Shown here piece by piece: positions 8,762 to 16,820 of a DNA stretch of 64,000 bases; position 1 is the first letter of the stretch; each line of letters starts with the position of its first letter. The stretch covers positions 1 to 64,000 of the forward strand of contig DATIYI010000322.1 in assembly GCA_035517695.1 (NCBI GenBank), given 5' to 3'. The position numbers and the translations under genes are program-made. The notes under the pieces are model-generated. The model was not told the DNA's origin and made no database searches. It saw nothing but the letters and a program-made list of their open reading frames with translations. The stretch is from DATFVJ01 sp035517695. GTDB lineage: Bacteria > Actinomycetota > Actinomycetes > Streptosporangiales > Streptosporangiaceae.

Positions 8762-9003
8762 TAACTGATGTCAACGATGACACGGCTTTCCCAGCCGAAT
8801 CGGTTGCGGACCCCTCCCCATCCTCTGGCAGGGTTGGGCGCCGACGGCACGCACCGAACGGGGCACAACGCTCCAATATTGGTTTCTCGCCGCGTGTCGT
8901 CGTTTGAAGCCTGGCCCGCGGTCGTTCGGACCTGCTGCTCTGCACCGCAGCGGTCTATGCACTGGTCGCCTAGCGGGCGCGTTCGGCCGAGGAAGGGACT
9001 GCC
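8762..9003 (+). other. Leader region of the first lysozyme-like gene
   Basis: A non-coding leader of about 240 bases between the CRP-like site and the TTG start at 9004. The start is preceded by GAGGAAGGG. I looked for the ydaO/c-di-AMP riboswitch often found before actinobacterial cell-wall hydrolases and do not see its conserved core. No open frame here looks coding. Confidence 0.5.
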
Positions 9004-9699
9004 TTGTCACCACGCCCGCAGCGGGTTAGGGGGAGAAGGCATGCGCACCGCCGCGGGGGACCTGGTGCCGGAGCTGTGCTGGTGCCGGTTGCTGCGGTCG
9101 CTGCTGTCGTCGTCGTTGCCATCGGGGCCTACATCCTCATGTCGGCGACCGGGTCGTCCGCTCGCCTGACACAGGCCGCGGCGGCCGCGACCGTGTCGGT
9201 CGAGGCCCGGCGCGCTGTCGCCCTGCTCGAGCAAGAGCGGCAGCAGATGATCGCCATCGACGAGGCGTCGCGCTCGACGCACGTTCTTGCCGCGCCGAGG
9301 CTTGCGAGCACTGCCGCACCGGTCGCGCCGAAGAGCACCGAGCCGGCCGGCGCTCCGCCGCCGGCCGGCTCGGTACCGCTGATCGGGCCGGTGGATCCCG
9401 GGACCGCGCGCGCGGACGCGGAGAACCTCCTGCCGACCTTCGGCTGGAGCGCGCGCGAGTACTTCGGCTGCCTGGACAATCTGTGGTCAAGAGAGAGCGG
9501 TTGGCGTTTGAACGCCGCGAACCCGAGCGGGGCTTATGGGATCCCGCAGGCGCTGCCAGGCTCCAAGATGGCAAGCGCCGGAGCGGACTGGCAGACGAAT
9601 CCGATCACTCAGATCACGTGGGGTCTCGGCTATATCCAGGACAGGTACGGCGACCCCTGCGCCGCGTGGTCGTACTGGCAGGCGAACGGTTCCTACTAG
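9004..9699 (+). CDS. Secreted lysozyme-like (transglycosylase-fold) protein, copy 1
   Basis: 231 residues, TTG start with GAGGAAGGG in front. Basic residues precede a single membrane anchor/signal (VLVPVAAVAAVVVVAIGAYIL, about residues 25-45). An Ala-rich helical linker and a Pro-rich stretch follow. The C-terminal about 90 residues hold FGCLDNLWSRESGW, GAYGIPQALPGSKMAS and ITWGLGYIQDRYG. This is the small SLT/lysozyme-like domain of actinobacterial peptidoglycan hydrolases, and the glutamate of RESGW is the likely general acid. It acts outside the membrane on peptidoglycan. It is paralogous to the gene at 10090 and shares with it a CRP-like upstream site. Confidence 0.82.
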   Translation: MSPRPQRVRGRRHAHRRGGPGAGAVLVPVAAVAAVVVVAIGAYILMSATGSSARLTQAAAAATVSVEARRAVALLEQERQQMIAIDEASRSTHVLAAPRLASTAAPVAPKSTEPAGAPPPAGSVPLIGPVDPGTARADAENLLPTFGWSAREYFGCLDNLWSRESGWRLNAANPSGAYGIPQALPGSKMASAGADWQTNPITQITWGLGYIQDRYGDPCAAWSYWQANGSY

Positions 9700-9869
9700 T
9701 TTCTGTGTTGTGACGAGCTAGCGGTCAGCAGGTCGCCGGAACGTAATCACTGTAAGTTGATAAACAGAATGGCATCGGCAGCAGTCAGGCGAGTCGTTGG
9801 AGTGTCGCGTGTCGTTGGAGCGTCACATGCGGCAACTTAGCGTGGTTGCGTGTGTGAGAAACGTCAGAA

Positions 9870-9885
9870 TGTGACGGGCATCACT
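9870..9885. promoter_or_regulatory. CRP-like palindrome upstream of lysozyme-like copy 2 (distal)
   Basis: TGTGACGGGCATCACT fits TGTGA-N6-TCACA in nine of ten conserved positions. It lies 205 bases before the GTG at 10090. Confidence 0.55.
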
Positions 9886-9972
9886 CTCATCTCCCAAGAC
9901 GGACGTCCAGGGCCTAAAGCCCCAGGTGAGGTGTGCCATTAGTACCGTATCCATCGTCGGCATGGCCGAAAA

Positions 9973-9988
9973 TGTGATCTAGGTTACA
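9973..9988. promoter_or_regulatory. CRP-like palindrome upstream of lysozyme-like copy 2 (proximal)
   Basis: TGTGATCTAGGTTACA fits TGTGA-N6-TCACA in nine of ten conserved positions (TTACA in the right half). It lies 102 bases before the GTG at 10090. With the distal site it makes a tandem arrangement. Confidence 0.55.
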
Positions 9989-10089
9989 ACTCATTCCGGC
10001 TGCGGCACCACCGAAGGTTGTGCAGTGTGGTTGGCCGTTGGCACCCGGCTTGCGTGGTGATTACTAAGAGTGATGAGTCGCCTTGACCC

Positions 10090-10923
10090 GTGACACACCC
10101 GCACGCCGCCTTCGCGCCGCCCACTGCTGCGGGAAGGTCGTCTTGGGTGAAGGCCCTCGCGCACCGCGCGACCGACCGAAGGTTCATCTTGTCTCGTTAC
10201 CGGATCCCCCTCCGGAAACCGTTCGAGCTGATCGCGACCGCGGTCAAAAGGTTCGTCTCCGCACGTCACAAGATCAATTTCCAACGGCCGTCAAGAGTGG
10301 CCACGCTCGCCACGGTGACCGCATCGGTAGCCGCGATCAGCCTAGGGACCGCCCTGCTGTGGCCGGCGAGTGCAGCGTCGAATTCCCGCGCCGCTGCGCC
10401 TCGCCCGCAGGCGGTGAGCCACGCTGCGGCTACCATCGCCTTCGCTGACCCCGCCATGGACAGCCGGACGGCGCGCCCCGGGGCGGCCGTCGCGAGTGTG
10501 CACGACGCCAGGTTGCAGTTCGTCAAGGCAGAGAAGGCGCACAAGGCGGCCAAGCGGCGTCTTGCTCAGGAGCAGGCAGCCCAGCAGACGCAGGCGGCTC
10601 AGTCGGCCTCGTCCGGTTCGTCCAACTCACCGCAACAGATCGCGAGCGCCATGCTCGGCAGCTTTGGCTGGGGGCAGGAGCAGTTCGGCTGCCTGGACTC
10701 GCTCTGGAGCCAGGAGAGTGGCTGGAATCCGAGTGCATCCAATCCAAGCTCGGGGGCATACGGGATCCCGCAGGCACTGCCAGGTTCGAAGATGGCGAGC
10801 TCAGGCGCCGACTGGCAGTCCAATCCGGCCACCCAGATCCGCTGGGGCCTTGGCTACATCCAAGGGCTGTACGGGTCCCCATGTGGAGCATGGGGACACG
10901 AGCAGTCGACCGGCTGGTATTGA
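10090..10923 (+). CDS. Secreted lysozyme-like (transglycosylase-fold) protein, copy 2
   Basis: 277 residues from GTG 10090; the exact start is uncertain because no good Shine-Dalgarno precedes it. A long basic N terminus precedes a membrane/signal segment (VATLATVTASVAAISLGTALL). A charged helical linker rich in KAxKAAKRR and Gln follows. The C-terminal lysozyme-like domain has FGCLDSLWSQESGW, GAYGIPQALPGSKMAS and IRWGLGYIQGLYG. The catalytic glutamate is expected in QESGW. The last about 90 residues are closely similar to the 9004 gene, whereas the N-terminal halves differ, so this is a duplicated domain on different stalks. Confidence 0.82.
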   Translation: MTHPHAAFAPPTAAGRSSWVKALAHRATDRRFILSRYRIPLRKPFELIATAVKRFVSARHKINFQRPSRVATLATVTASVAAISLGTALLWPASAASNSRAAAPRPQAVSHAAATIAFADPAMDSRTARPGAAVASVHDARLQFVKAEKAHKAAKRRLAQEQAAQQTQAAQSASSGSSNSPQQIASAMLGSFGWGQEQFGCLDSLWSQESGWNPSASNPSSGAYGIPQALPGSKMASSGADWQSNPATQIRWGLGYIQGLYGSPCGAWGHEQSTGWY

Positions 10924-10964
10924 TGCTCGGCTGGGCTAACCCTTAAGAAAACTCCTGGCCCCAG

Positions 10965-11242
10965 GACTGACTGACATTCTCGTCCGCGAGGTAGTGTGGC
11001 AGGCCGCGGACGCGCTCGGGACCGCCGCGTCGATGGTGTCGCGGTGGGTGGCGGCCTGCGAGCGTGACGGGCTGGACGGCTTGGTGCCGGAGGCGCGCGG
11101 GCCGACGGGGCCGGCCCGGCTGACCGCCAGGTTGGTCGCCCGGATCCGCCAGCTGCGCGTGGACGGGCTGCCGATGGCGAAGATCGCCGCCGTGTGCGGG
11201 GTGCCGGAGTTCAGCGTCCGGTGCGCTGGGCCTGGTCGCTGA
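10965..11242 (+). pseudogene. Transposase-type helix-turn-helix remnant
   Basis: The reading DILVREVVWQAADALGTAAS, then VSRWVAACERDGLDGLVPEARGP and LTARLVARIRQL with IAAVCGVPEFSVR, is the N-terminal double helix-turn-helix module of actinobacterial transposase-like proteins. The DDE catalytic part is missing and the frame ends at 11242. No intact terminal repeats were found. It marks an old mobile-element insertion. Confidence 0.6.
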
Positions 11243-11481
11243 TCGGCGGGACGCGATCGCCTGGCTCGCCGGGGACGCCCCGGCCAGCACCAGAACAGCG
11301 GTGGTGAGCAGCCACAAGAGCCAAACGTTGTATAAACGATCCCGTTATGTCGGGAGTCCCTGGCCCAGTGCCGCGCGACGAGCAGGGCCCAGCGGGCGCT
11401 GAGCCGTGCTGTATTAGTCAAATCAAGACGGCCTGGAGCCGGCCGCGCCGCAGCGGCTCCAGGCCTTACTCAGCTTCAGGA
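11243..11481. other. Decayed continuation after the transposase remnant
   Basis: A shifted frame continues for a few dozen codons (LADRRDAIAWLAGDAPAS) in the style of the same transposase-like family and then fades. Nothing else is supported before the 3' end of the gene at 11482. Confidence 0.35.
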
Positions 11482-11925
11482 TCATGCGGGTGAGTCTGGT
11501 TCGGGCGGGTGCCCGCCGAGGGCGTTCCGCACCGCCAGGTGGCGGATGTCGATGAGTGCCGTGTCGAGGTGACTCGTCGCGACTTCGAGTATGCGCTGCT
11601 CGGCTGTCCCCGGCAGTCGAGAACGCACGCTCGCGAGCTCGAGCCCGGCGCTGATCATATGGTTCACGGCGTCCGCGAGTAGCTGCGCAATACGGTGCTG
11701 TGCGTCAGTGGGCGTCGCTTTCTGGTTGGCAGACACGTCGATCGCCAACCACGCGGGATCCGCTTCAGACCGCGCCGGTTCGGACTCGGCTAATGCGGGA
11801 CACGCGGCAGCTGGCGCGAAATAATCCATACCAAGCGGCCCGGTGTCCACACTCGGCCAGACGGGATCGACACTGTGCGGCGCGGGTGCCGACCGTGGCC
11901 GACCCGTATACCTGCCGGATGTCAT
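11482..11925 (-). CDS. Small protein with kinase-dimerisation-like helix
   Basis: 147 residues. The N-terminal about 60 are low-complexity Ala/Pro/Ser. The C-terminal half, with RIAQLLADAVNHMISAGLELASV and EVATSHLDTALIDIRHLAV, resembles the two-helix dimerisation region (HisKA_3-like) of actinobacterial GAF-containing sensor proteins. There is no phospho-accepting His in the usual place and no ATPase domain. Its ATG overlaps the stop of the upstream HTH gene by four bases (ATGA), so the two are probably translated together. I cannot give a function. Confidence 0.55.
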   Translation of the reverse strand: MTSGRYTGRPRSAPAPHSVDPVWPSVDTGPLGMDYFAPAAACPALAESEPARSEADPAWLAIDVSANQKATPTDAQHRIAQLLADAVNHMISAGLELASVRSRLPGTAEQRILEVATSHLDTALIDIRHLAVRNALGGHPPEPDSPA

Positions 11926-12380
11926 TGTACTTTTCCGCTGCTTGACTGACCACGGATATGTCGCTCGCGTCGTGCAGAAGGCACGCTCAGAGGAATGGCC
12001 GGCGAAAAGCCGGGTCGGCTGCGCGGAGCCTGCCGCAGCAGGGCCGACACCCGTTGCCTTGACACACCGAGAACCACCGCAATCTCGTCCATCGTCATAC
12101 CCTCGCCATCGAGGGTGATGGCCTCGGCTTGCCAGAATCTCCTGCCAGCGTCAGAGAGCGCCTCGAACGCGTCGGAGACAAACTCGATGATCTGAAGCCG
12201 TCTGTTCAGCGGCACATTCTGCTCGTATGACATCCCTTTCGAGCCGCGCAGATGCGTCAGCGGACCGCCTTCGAACAGCAGGCCGAGCCTGTGCCGCAAC
12301 TCATCTGTCGCGATCACAAGTTCGTGTAGCCAAGCGAGTGCGTCGCCTGCCTGGCCCTGCCCACGCCCACCCGCGCACAC
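11922..12380 (-). CDS. Small HTH protein (sigma region 4-like helix-turn-helix)
   Basis: 152 residues from GTG 12380. The N-terminal helical part (LAWLHELVIATDELRHRLG) is followed by FVSDAFEALSDAGRRFWQAEAI and a clear helix-turn-helix, MTMDEIAVVLGVSRQRVSALLRQA, near residues 95-117. This is the pattern of sigma-70 region 4 or LuxR-type recognition helices. The tail is basic. No sigma region 2 is present, so it is not a whole ECF sigma factor. It is translationally coupled to the kinase-helix gene at 11482. Confidence 0.6.
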   Translation of the reverse strand: MCAGGRGQGQAGDALAWLHELVIATDELRHRLGLLFEGGPLTHLRGSKGMSYEQNVPLNRRLQIIEFVSDAFEALSDAGRRFWQAEAITLDGEGMTMDEIAVVLGVSRQRVSALLRQAPRSRPGFSPAIPLSVPSARRERHIRGQSSSGKVQ

Positions 12381-12544
12381 CTACCAAATCTGACAGGCAA
12401 GACCCGTTGCGGCAAGAGAAAAGTACCGCTAGATCTAAATATGACTGTTCCGGGTACGACCGACCAAAATAGTCAATAACGGCCCGGTGTCGCACGGCAA
12501 GGGCAGCATTGCACGGGCAGCACGGCTATGGCGCGGAGCGCGCG

Positions 12545-14923
12545 TCACCACACGGGCGTGAAGCTGGCAAGCGCCTCGCGCAGCGCGTGAAGGCTCGCCT
12601 GCCACTGCGGTGCAGGCGTGGACCAATAGATAGCGAACGACTGACTGCCCGTTGGGCCATGGGCGATCAGTGCCCGGTCAAGCACGTCGATCTGGCCGCC
12701 GGAGAGGTTACGCCAGCTGAATGCCCAGTCGGCAGCGGCCGTACCCAGGTATCTGACGGGTCTGATGAAGTAGCGGTGATATCCGGGGAACTTGCCCTGC
12801 AGCCGAGTCTGACGTTGCAGGTGGATGAGTTCAGCCAACATGCCCGCGTAGGCATGCGGAGCAAGGTCCAGCTCGAGGAACCTGGAACCCGTGGGCTGCT
12901 CGATGTCCGTGTGCTGGCCCTTGCGCGTGAGCTGCCAACCGACAGGAAGCGCCACACGGAACCCCGCGGTGCCGTTACCCGCAGCCCCCGCCGGTTGCAC
13001 GTACCAGCGATAACCCGCCGGCAGCCTGCTAGGCGAGTTGGTGCGAGCCCGCTCAGCTTGATCTGGGGCTCGCGCGCCAGGCGCGGCGCGCGTCCCGGCA
13101 CCGGCTGGCTGCGGCGGGGCGCCCTTGGTCGCGGATCCGGCCCGGTGAATCTGGGCGGCGACGAGGGCGGCGACGACGAAGATCGCCACGCCGATGATGA
13201 CGCACGTAATGAAGCCGTGCTTCCTGCGCTGCGCGATAGTGGGGTGGCCATCGGGCAGGTTGCGGCCGGGATAGCGCGGAACCGGCCCGATGCTGTTCAC
13301 CTCCGCCACGGGAATCATCGGGGCCGCGTTCACAGGGGCGGCAGACCCCATCGACGCGGGCCCCACGCCTGTCGGCCCCACCCCCGTCGACCCGGCGGCG
13401 GCTGGGCCTGCGGCGGCTGGGCCTGCGGCGGCTGGGCCTGTGGCGGACCGGCCCGCAGCGACCGGGAGCGCTACACCAGGCGCCGGAGCATAAGGATCGA
13501 CGGCATTCGGGTCGATGCCTTGGGGCTTGATGCCATGGGGCGCGAAACCACGGGGCTCCAAACCACGGGGCTCCAAACCACGGGGCTCCACGCCGCGGGC
13601 CTCGATAGCACCGCGCTTGAGAGCACTCGGCTCAACCGCCTGCGACACTGTGAACTGCGAGCCAGCGGTCTGCGAGACTGGATCCTGCGGCGCTGCCCGG
13701 GTTGCGGCTTGTGGGGTTCGGGCCTGTGGAGCAGGGGTGTGCGGGGCCGCGGCCACGGACCTTGCCCGCGGCGGCAGGATCGCATATGGCCGGAGCGTTT
13801 CCGCCTTACGCGGCCTCCCGCCAGGGCCAGCGTCAGTCTCAAGGTCACGGCCATGGCCAAGGTCGCGGCCCGGCCGAGGGTGAGGGTTAAGGTCAGGGCC
13901 AGGGTCGGGGTCTGGGCCGGGAACAAGAACGGGACCGAAGCCCAGGCCGGAACCGGGACCACGGTCGGTGTCACCGATCGCATCGAGCATCCGCGCCGCG
14001 GCGGCAGCAGTCGGCCGCACGGCCGGGTCGCGGCTCAGCAATGCACCGATCAAGGGCGTAAGCGGGCCTGCCCTGGGTGGCTCCGGGTCCTCTGTTACCA
14101 CAGCGGCCATTGTGGTCATGGCGCCGCCGCGACGGTCGTACGGCCCCAGGCCTTCCACGGCGGCGTAGAGCGTCGCGCCAAACGACCACAGGTCGGATGC
14201 CGCCGTGGCTACGCCACCGCGGATCCGTTCGGGCGCGAGGAAGCCCGGCGAGCCCATCACCATCCCGGTTTGGGTAAGAGACGGATCACCCTCGACGGTC
14301 GCGATGCCGAAGTCGGTGAGCACCGCCCTCCCGTCCTGCCCGAGCAGGACGTTGCTCGGCTTTACGTCCCGGTGCATCACACCAGCCCCGTGCGCGCTGG
14401 AAAGGGCCCCGAGCACCTGGCGTCCGAGGCCCGCGGCGCGCTCCACGGGCAAAGGCCCGTCCTCTGCGACGACACGGTCGAGTGAGCGGCCGGGGATGAG
14501 TTCCATCACAATCCAAGGACAGCCACGTTCCTCGACGACGTCGTAAACGGCCGCCACACCTGGGTGGCTGAGCCTGGCGGCGGTGCGGGCCTCGCGCAGC
14601 GTCCGCTGGTAACTGTTGTCCCGTTCCGCATCGCTCACGCTGACGGGCAGCCTAACTTCCTTGACCGCGACGTCGCGGTCGAGAAGTTCGTCCCTGGCGC
14701 GCCATACGGTGCCCATGGCGCCGCGGCCGATCCGTTCGGCAAGCAGATAGCGGTCGGCGATCAGGCGCTGTCCGGTGGGCTCTTCCGCCTGGCGACTGGG
14801 CCGGGCGTTATGTGACGTCGAGGTCGTGATCGCCTCCCACAGCCAAAGGACGCATAGCGGGACGATACCGGTTACCGATGTCGTGGCGCGTGCCAAGCGT
14901 GGCCGATGCGGCGAACGTGCCAT
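12545..14923 (-). CDS. Receptor-type Ser/Thr protein kinase (Hanks type)
   Basis: 792 residues from ATG 14923. The kinase domain covers about residues 58-320: RYLLAERIGRGAMG (P loop), VAVKE (Lys about 88), HRDVKPSN (catalytic loop), DFG and LAPERI. The next about 230 residues are a Pro/Ala/Gly-rich juxtamembrane linker containing short repeats. A single membrane helix (FITCVIIGVAIFVVAALVAA) leads to an extracellular domain of about 180 residues with no PASTA repeats that I can see. That domain includes WQLTRKGQHTDIEQPTGSRFLELD. It should sense an outside signal and phosphorylate cytoplasmic Ser/Thr. The true start may lie later, since residues 17-32 are oddly hydrophobic before the kinase fold. 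Confidence 0.88.
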   Translation of the reverse strand: MARSPHRPRLARATTSVTGIVPLCVLWLWEAITTSTSHNARPSRQAEEPTGQRLIADRYLLAERIGRGAMGTVWRARDELLDRDVAVKEVRLPVSVSDAERDNSYQRTLREARTAARLSHPGVAAVYDVVEERGCPWIVMELIPGRSLDRVVAEDGPLPVERAAGLGRQVLGALSSAHGAGVMHRDVKPSNVLLGQDGRAVLTDFGIATVEGDPSLTQTGMVMGSPGFLAPERIRGGVATAASDLWSFGATLYAAVEGLGPYDRRGGAMTTMAAVVTEDPEPPRAGPLTPLIGALLSRDPAVRPTAAAAARMLDAIGDTDRGPGSGLGFGPVLVPGPDPDPGPDLNPHPRPGRDLGHGRDLETDAGPGGRPRKAETLRPYAILPPRARSVAAAPHTPAPQARTPQAATRAAPQDPVSQTAGSQFTVSQAVEPSALKRGAIEARGVEPRGLEPRGLEPRGFAPHGIKPQGIDPNAVDPYAPAPGVALPVAAGRSATGPAAAGPAAAGPAAAGSTGVGPTGVGPASMGSAAPVNAAPMIPVAEVNSIGPVPRYPGRNLPDGHPTIAQRRKHGFITCVIIGVAIFVVAALVAAQIHRAGSATKGAPPQPAGAGTRAAPGARAPDQAERARTNSPSRLPAGYRWYVQPAGAAGNGTAGFRVALPVGWQLTRKGQHTDIEQPTGSRFLELDLAPHAYAGMLAELIHLQRQTRLQGKFPGYHRYFIRPVRYLGTAAADWAFSWRNLSGGQIDVLDRALIAHGPTGSQSFAIYWSTPAPQWQASLHALREALASFTPVW
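13384..13605 (-). repeat. In-frame tandem repeats in the kinase linker
   Basis: Two small arrays. The first is a 15-base unit (gcggcggctgggcct) around 13392-13440, encoding AAGPA-type repeats. The second is an 18-base unit (ccaaaccacggggctcca) around 13540-13600, encoding RGLEPRGLEP. Both keep the frame open and lengthen the juxtamembrane linker. Confidence 0.8.
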
Positions 14924-14939
14924 TAGACGGGTGGATCCC

Positions 14940-15117
14940 CAGGTTGCGCTCGGCAAATTCACAGGCTGCAGGGGCAAATTCACAGGCTGCAGGGCCCGGT
15001 CAGCGTGTCAGGGTTGGCCAGTGTGCCGGGTTGGCCAGTGTGCCGGGTTGGCCAGTGTGCCGGGTCGGCCAGTGTGCCGGGTCGGCCAGTGTCTCGGCCG
15101 GCTGGTGTGCCGGGTCG
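14940..15117. repeat. Intergenic tandem repeats between kinase and fumC
   Basis: Two copies of ttcacaggctgcagggg at 14958-15000 are followed by about six copies of a 15-base unit (gtgccgggttggcca and variants) at 15007-15110. The array lies between the kinase 5' end and the 3' end of fumC on the same strand, so it sits in the kinase leader. There are no spacers, so it is not CRISPR. Confidence 0.85.
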
Positions 15118-16536
15118 CTAAGAGCCCGAGTGCCGCGCCCGGCGCGTCATGGCAAGCACATCAAGCGCCGCGTCGAGTTGCTCCAGGCTGAGGTCGCCCC
15201 GCTCGACGTGCCCGCGCTCGATGACGACCTCGCGGATGGTGCTGTCCGTCTCCAGCGCCTGTTTGGCCACCTTGGCGGCCGCCTCGTAGCCGATGAACCG
15301 GTTCAGTGCGGTCACGATGGACGCGGACGACTCCGCGTACCGGCGCAGCCGCTGCCGATGAGCCTGGATGCCAGCCACGCATCGATCCGCGAGCAGTGCC
15401 GCCACGCTCGCGAGGAGCCGGACGGATTCGAGCAGATTCCGTGCCATCACGGGCAGCATGACATTTAGCTCGAAGTTCCCAGCCGTGCCGCAGAACGCGA
15501 CCGTGGCGTCGTTACCGATGACCTGTGCCGTCACCTGGCAGACGGCCTCGCACACCACCGGGTTCACCTTGCCAGGCATGATCGATGAACCCGGTTGCAG
15601 ATCAGGCAGGGAGATCTCGGCGAGTCCGGCCCGGGGACCCGACGCCATCAGGCGGAGATCATTTGCGATCTTGTACAGGCTGATCGCCACCACTCGCAGG
15701 GTTCCTGAGGCGGCGACGAGCGCGTCACGGCTACCCGCCGCCTCGAAGTGATCGCGGGCCTCGGTGAGTGGCAGGTCGAGCTTGCCCGCGAGCATCGCGA
15801 TGACCCTGGCGGCGAATCCAGCCGGTGCGTTGAGCCCGGTTCCCACCGCGGTCCCGCCGAGCGGTAGCTCACCCACCTGGGGGAGCAGCGCCGAGATCCG
15901 CTCTGCGCCGTGGCGGACCGCGGCCGCGTAGCCGCCGAACTCCTGGCCAAGTGTCACCGGCGTGGCGTCCATGAGGTGCGTGCGGCCCGCCTTCACCACG
16001 TCGGCGAACTCGTCCGCCTTGGCCTCGAGTGCCTCCGCCAGCAGGCCAAGCGCGGGAAGCAACCCCTCTTTCATGCCCTGCGCTGCGGCGATATGGATCG
16101 CCGAGGGAAATACATCGTTGGACGACTGTGCGGCGTTGACATGATCGTTCGGGTGTACCGGGCGGCCGAGGTTATTCGTCGCGACTGCGGCTATCACCTC
16201 ATTCGCGTTCATGTTGCTCGAGGTGCCGGAGCCTGTCTGGAACACGTCCACGGGAAAGTGCGTGTCGTACTCGCCGCCGGCCACCTCGGCGGCGGCGTCG
16301 GCGATCGCCGCTGCCATATCCGGGTCGAGCAACCCGAACTCGGCGCCCGCCATTGCCGCCGCTGCCTTGAGCTCGCCAAGCGCGGCGATCAGGCCACGGT
16401 CGATGCGCAGTCCGGAAACCGGGAGGTTCTGCACCGCTCGATGCGTCTGCGCACCCCAGAGCGCGTCCGCAGGCACGCGGACCTCGCCCATCGAGTCGTG
16501 CTCGACGCGGAAGCCCGACTCCTCGGCTGCCATCAT
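15118..16536 (-). CDS. fumC: Fumarate hydratase class II
   Basis: 472 residues, normal class II length. It interconverts fumarate and malate in the TCA cycle without an iron-sulfur cluster, as a homotetramer. Seen are GSGTSSNMNANEVIA near residue 102, THLMDATPVTLGQEF (catalytic His region), and the superfamily signature GSSIMPGKVNP near 320. Aspartase shares this signature, but THLMDATP and overall length fit FumC better. A class I fumarase lies upstream on the same strand, separated by a 21 bp hairpin, so the two isoenzymes are neighbours but probably separate transcription units. Confidence 0.9.
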   Translation of the reverse strand: MMAAEESGFRVEHDSMGEVRVPADALWGAQTHRAVQNLPVSGLRIDRGLIAALGELKAAAAMAGAEFGLLDPDMAAAIADAAAEVAGGEYDTHFPVDVFQTGSGTSSNMNANEVIAAVATNNLGRPVHPNDHVNAAQSSNDVFPSAIHIAAAQGMKEGLLPALGLLAEALEAKADEFADVVKAGRTHLMDATPVTLGQEFGGYAAAVRHGAERISALLPQVGELPLGGTAVGTGLNAPAGFAARVIAMLAGKLDLPLTEARDHFEAAGSRDALVAASGTLRVVAISLYKIANDLRLMASGPRAGLAEISLPDLQPGSSIMPGKVNPVVCEAVCQVTAQVIGNDATVAFCGTAGNFELNVMLPVMARNLLESVRLLASVAALLADRCVAGIQAHRQRLRRYAESSASIVTALNRFIGYEAAAKVAKQALETDSTIREVVIERGHVERGDLSLEQLDAALDVLAMTRRARHSGS

Positions 16537-16604
16537 GACCCCGGAGCGCTTTCCGCGTTACGGATGCTGTCGAAATACGCGGGTCCGACGGCGAACGAGC
16601 TTGG

Positions 16605-16650
16605 TGGTTGGCCCGTAGGGGGCGCCATAGCGCCCCCTACGGGCCAACCA
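16605..16650. terminator. Perfect 21 bp hairpin between the two fumarase genes
   Basis: Left arm 16605-16625 and right arm 16630-16650 are exact reverse complements around a four-base loop (cata). The stem is G/C-rich and has no T-run on either side, as is common for actinobacterial I-shaped terminators. It lies downstream of the class I fumarase and upstream of fumC and most simply ends transcription of the former. Confidence 0.65.
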
Positions 16651-16730
16651 CGGCGGCCGGACACATGGTTACCGGCTGTTAGCCCGCTCGAAAGCCGAGG
16701 ATCCGGAGCTATGTGACGACTTCTATTCAC

Positions 16731-16815
16731 GATCAGCCTCCATGATCATGAAACCCGGCCCCCGACGGAAACACGATCATGGAAATCCGCCCCGAAGGAA
16801 AATGCGATCATGAAA
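16731..16815. repeat. Three spaced GATCATG direct repeats
   Basis: The heptamer gatcatg occurs at 16744, 16775 and 16806, each 31 bases apart, with similar flanks (gaaacc, gaaatc, gaaaca). The even spacing is about three helical turns. It lies just after the 3' end of the class I fumarase gene. Function is unknown; it could be a repeated protein-binding site or a dispersed repeat. Confidence 0.6.
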
Positions 16816-16820
16816 CAGCA

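Larger units (their letters stand above)
9700..10089 (+). other. Regulatory region of the second lysozyme-like gene
   Basis: 390 bases with no coding frame I can support. It contains two CRP-like palindromes (listed separately) and short direct repeats around gtcgttggagtgtcgcgtgtcgttgga. No strong terminator is evident after the first hydrolase gene and no ydaO-type riboswitch core is visible. Confidence 0.5.

Noticed and set aside
8690..10089. ydaO (c-di-AMP) riboswitch before the lysozyme-like genes
   Set aside because: I looked for its conserved core, as it is common before actinobacterial wall hydrolases, and did not find it in either leader.
12509..14485. 658-residue plus-strand open frame
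   Set aside because: Shadow of the Ser/Thr kinase gene. Its translation is Arg-rich and domain-free, whereas the minus strand has complete kinase motifs.
14940..15117. CRISPR array candidate
   Set aside because: The units are directly adjacent with no spacers, here and at the other repeat arrays. No cas gene is present.
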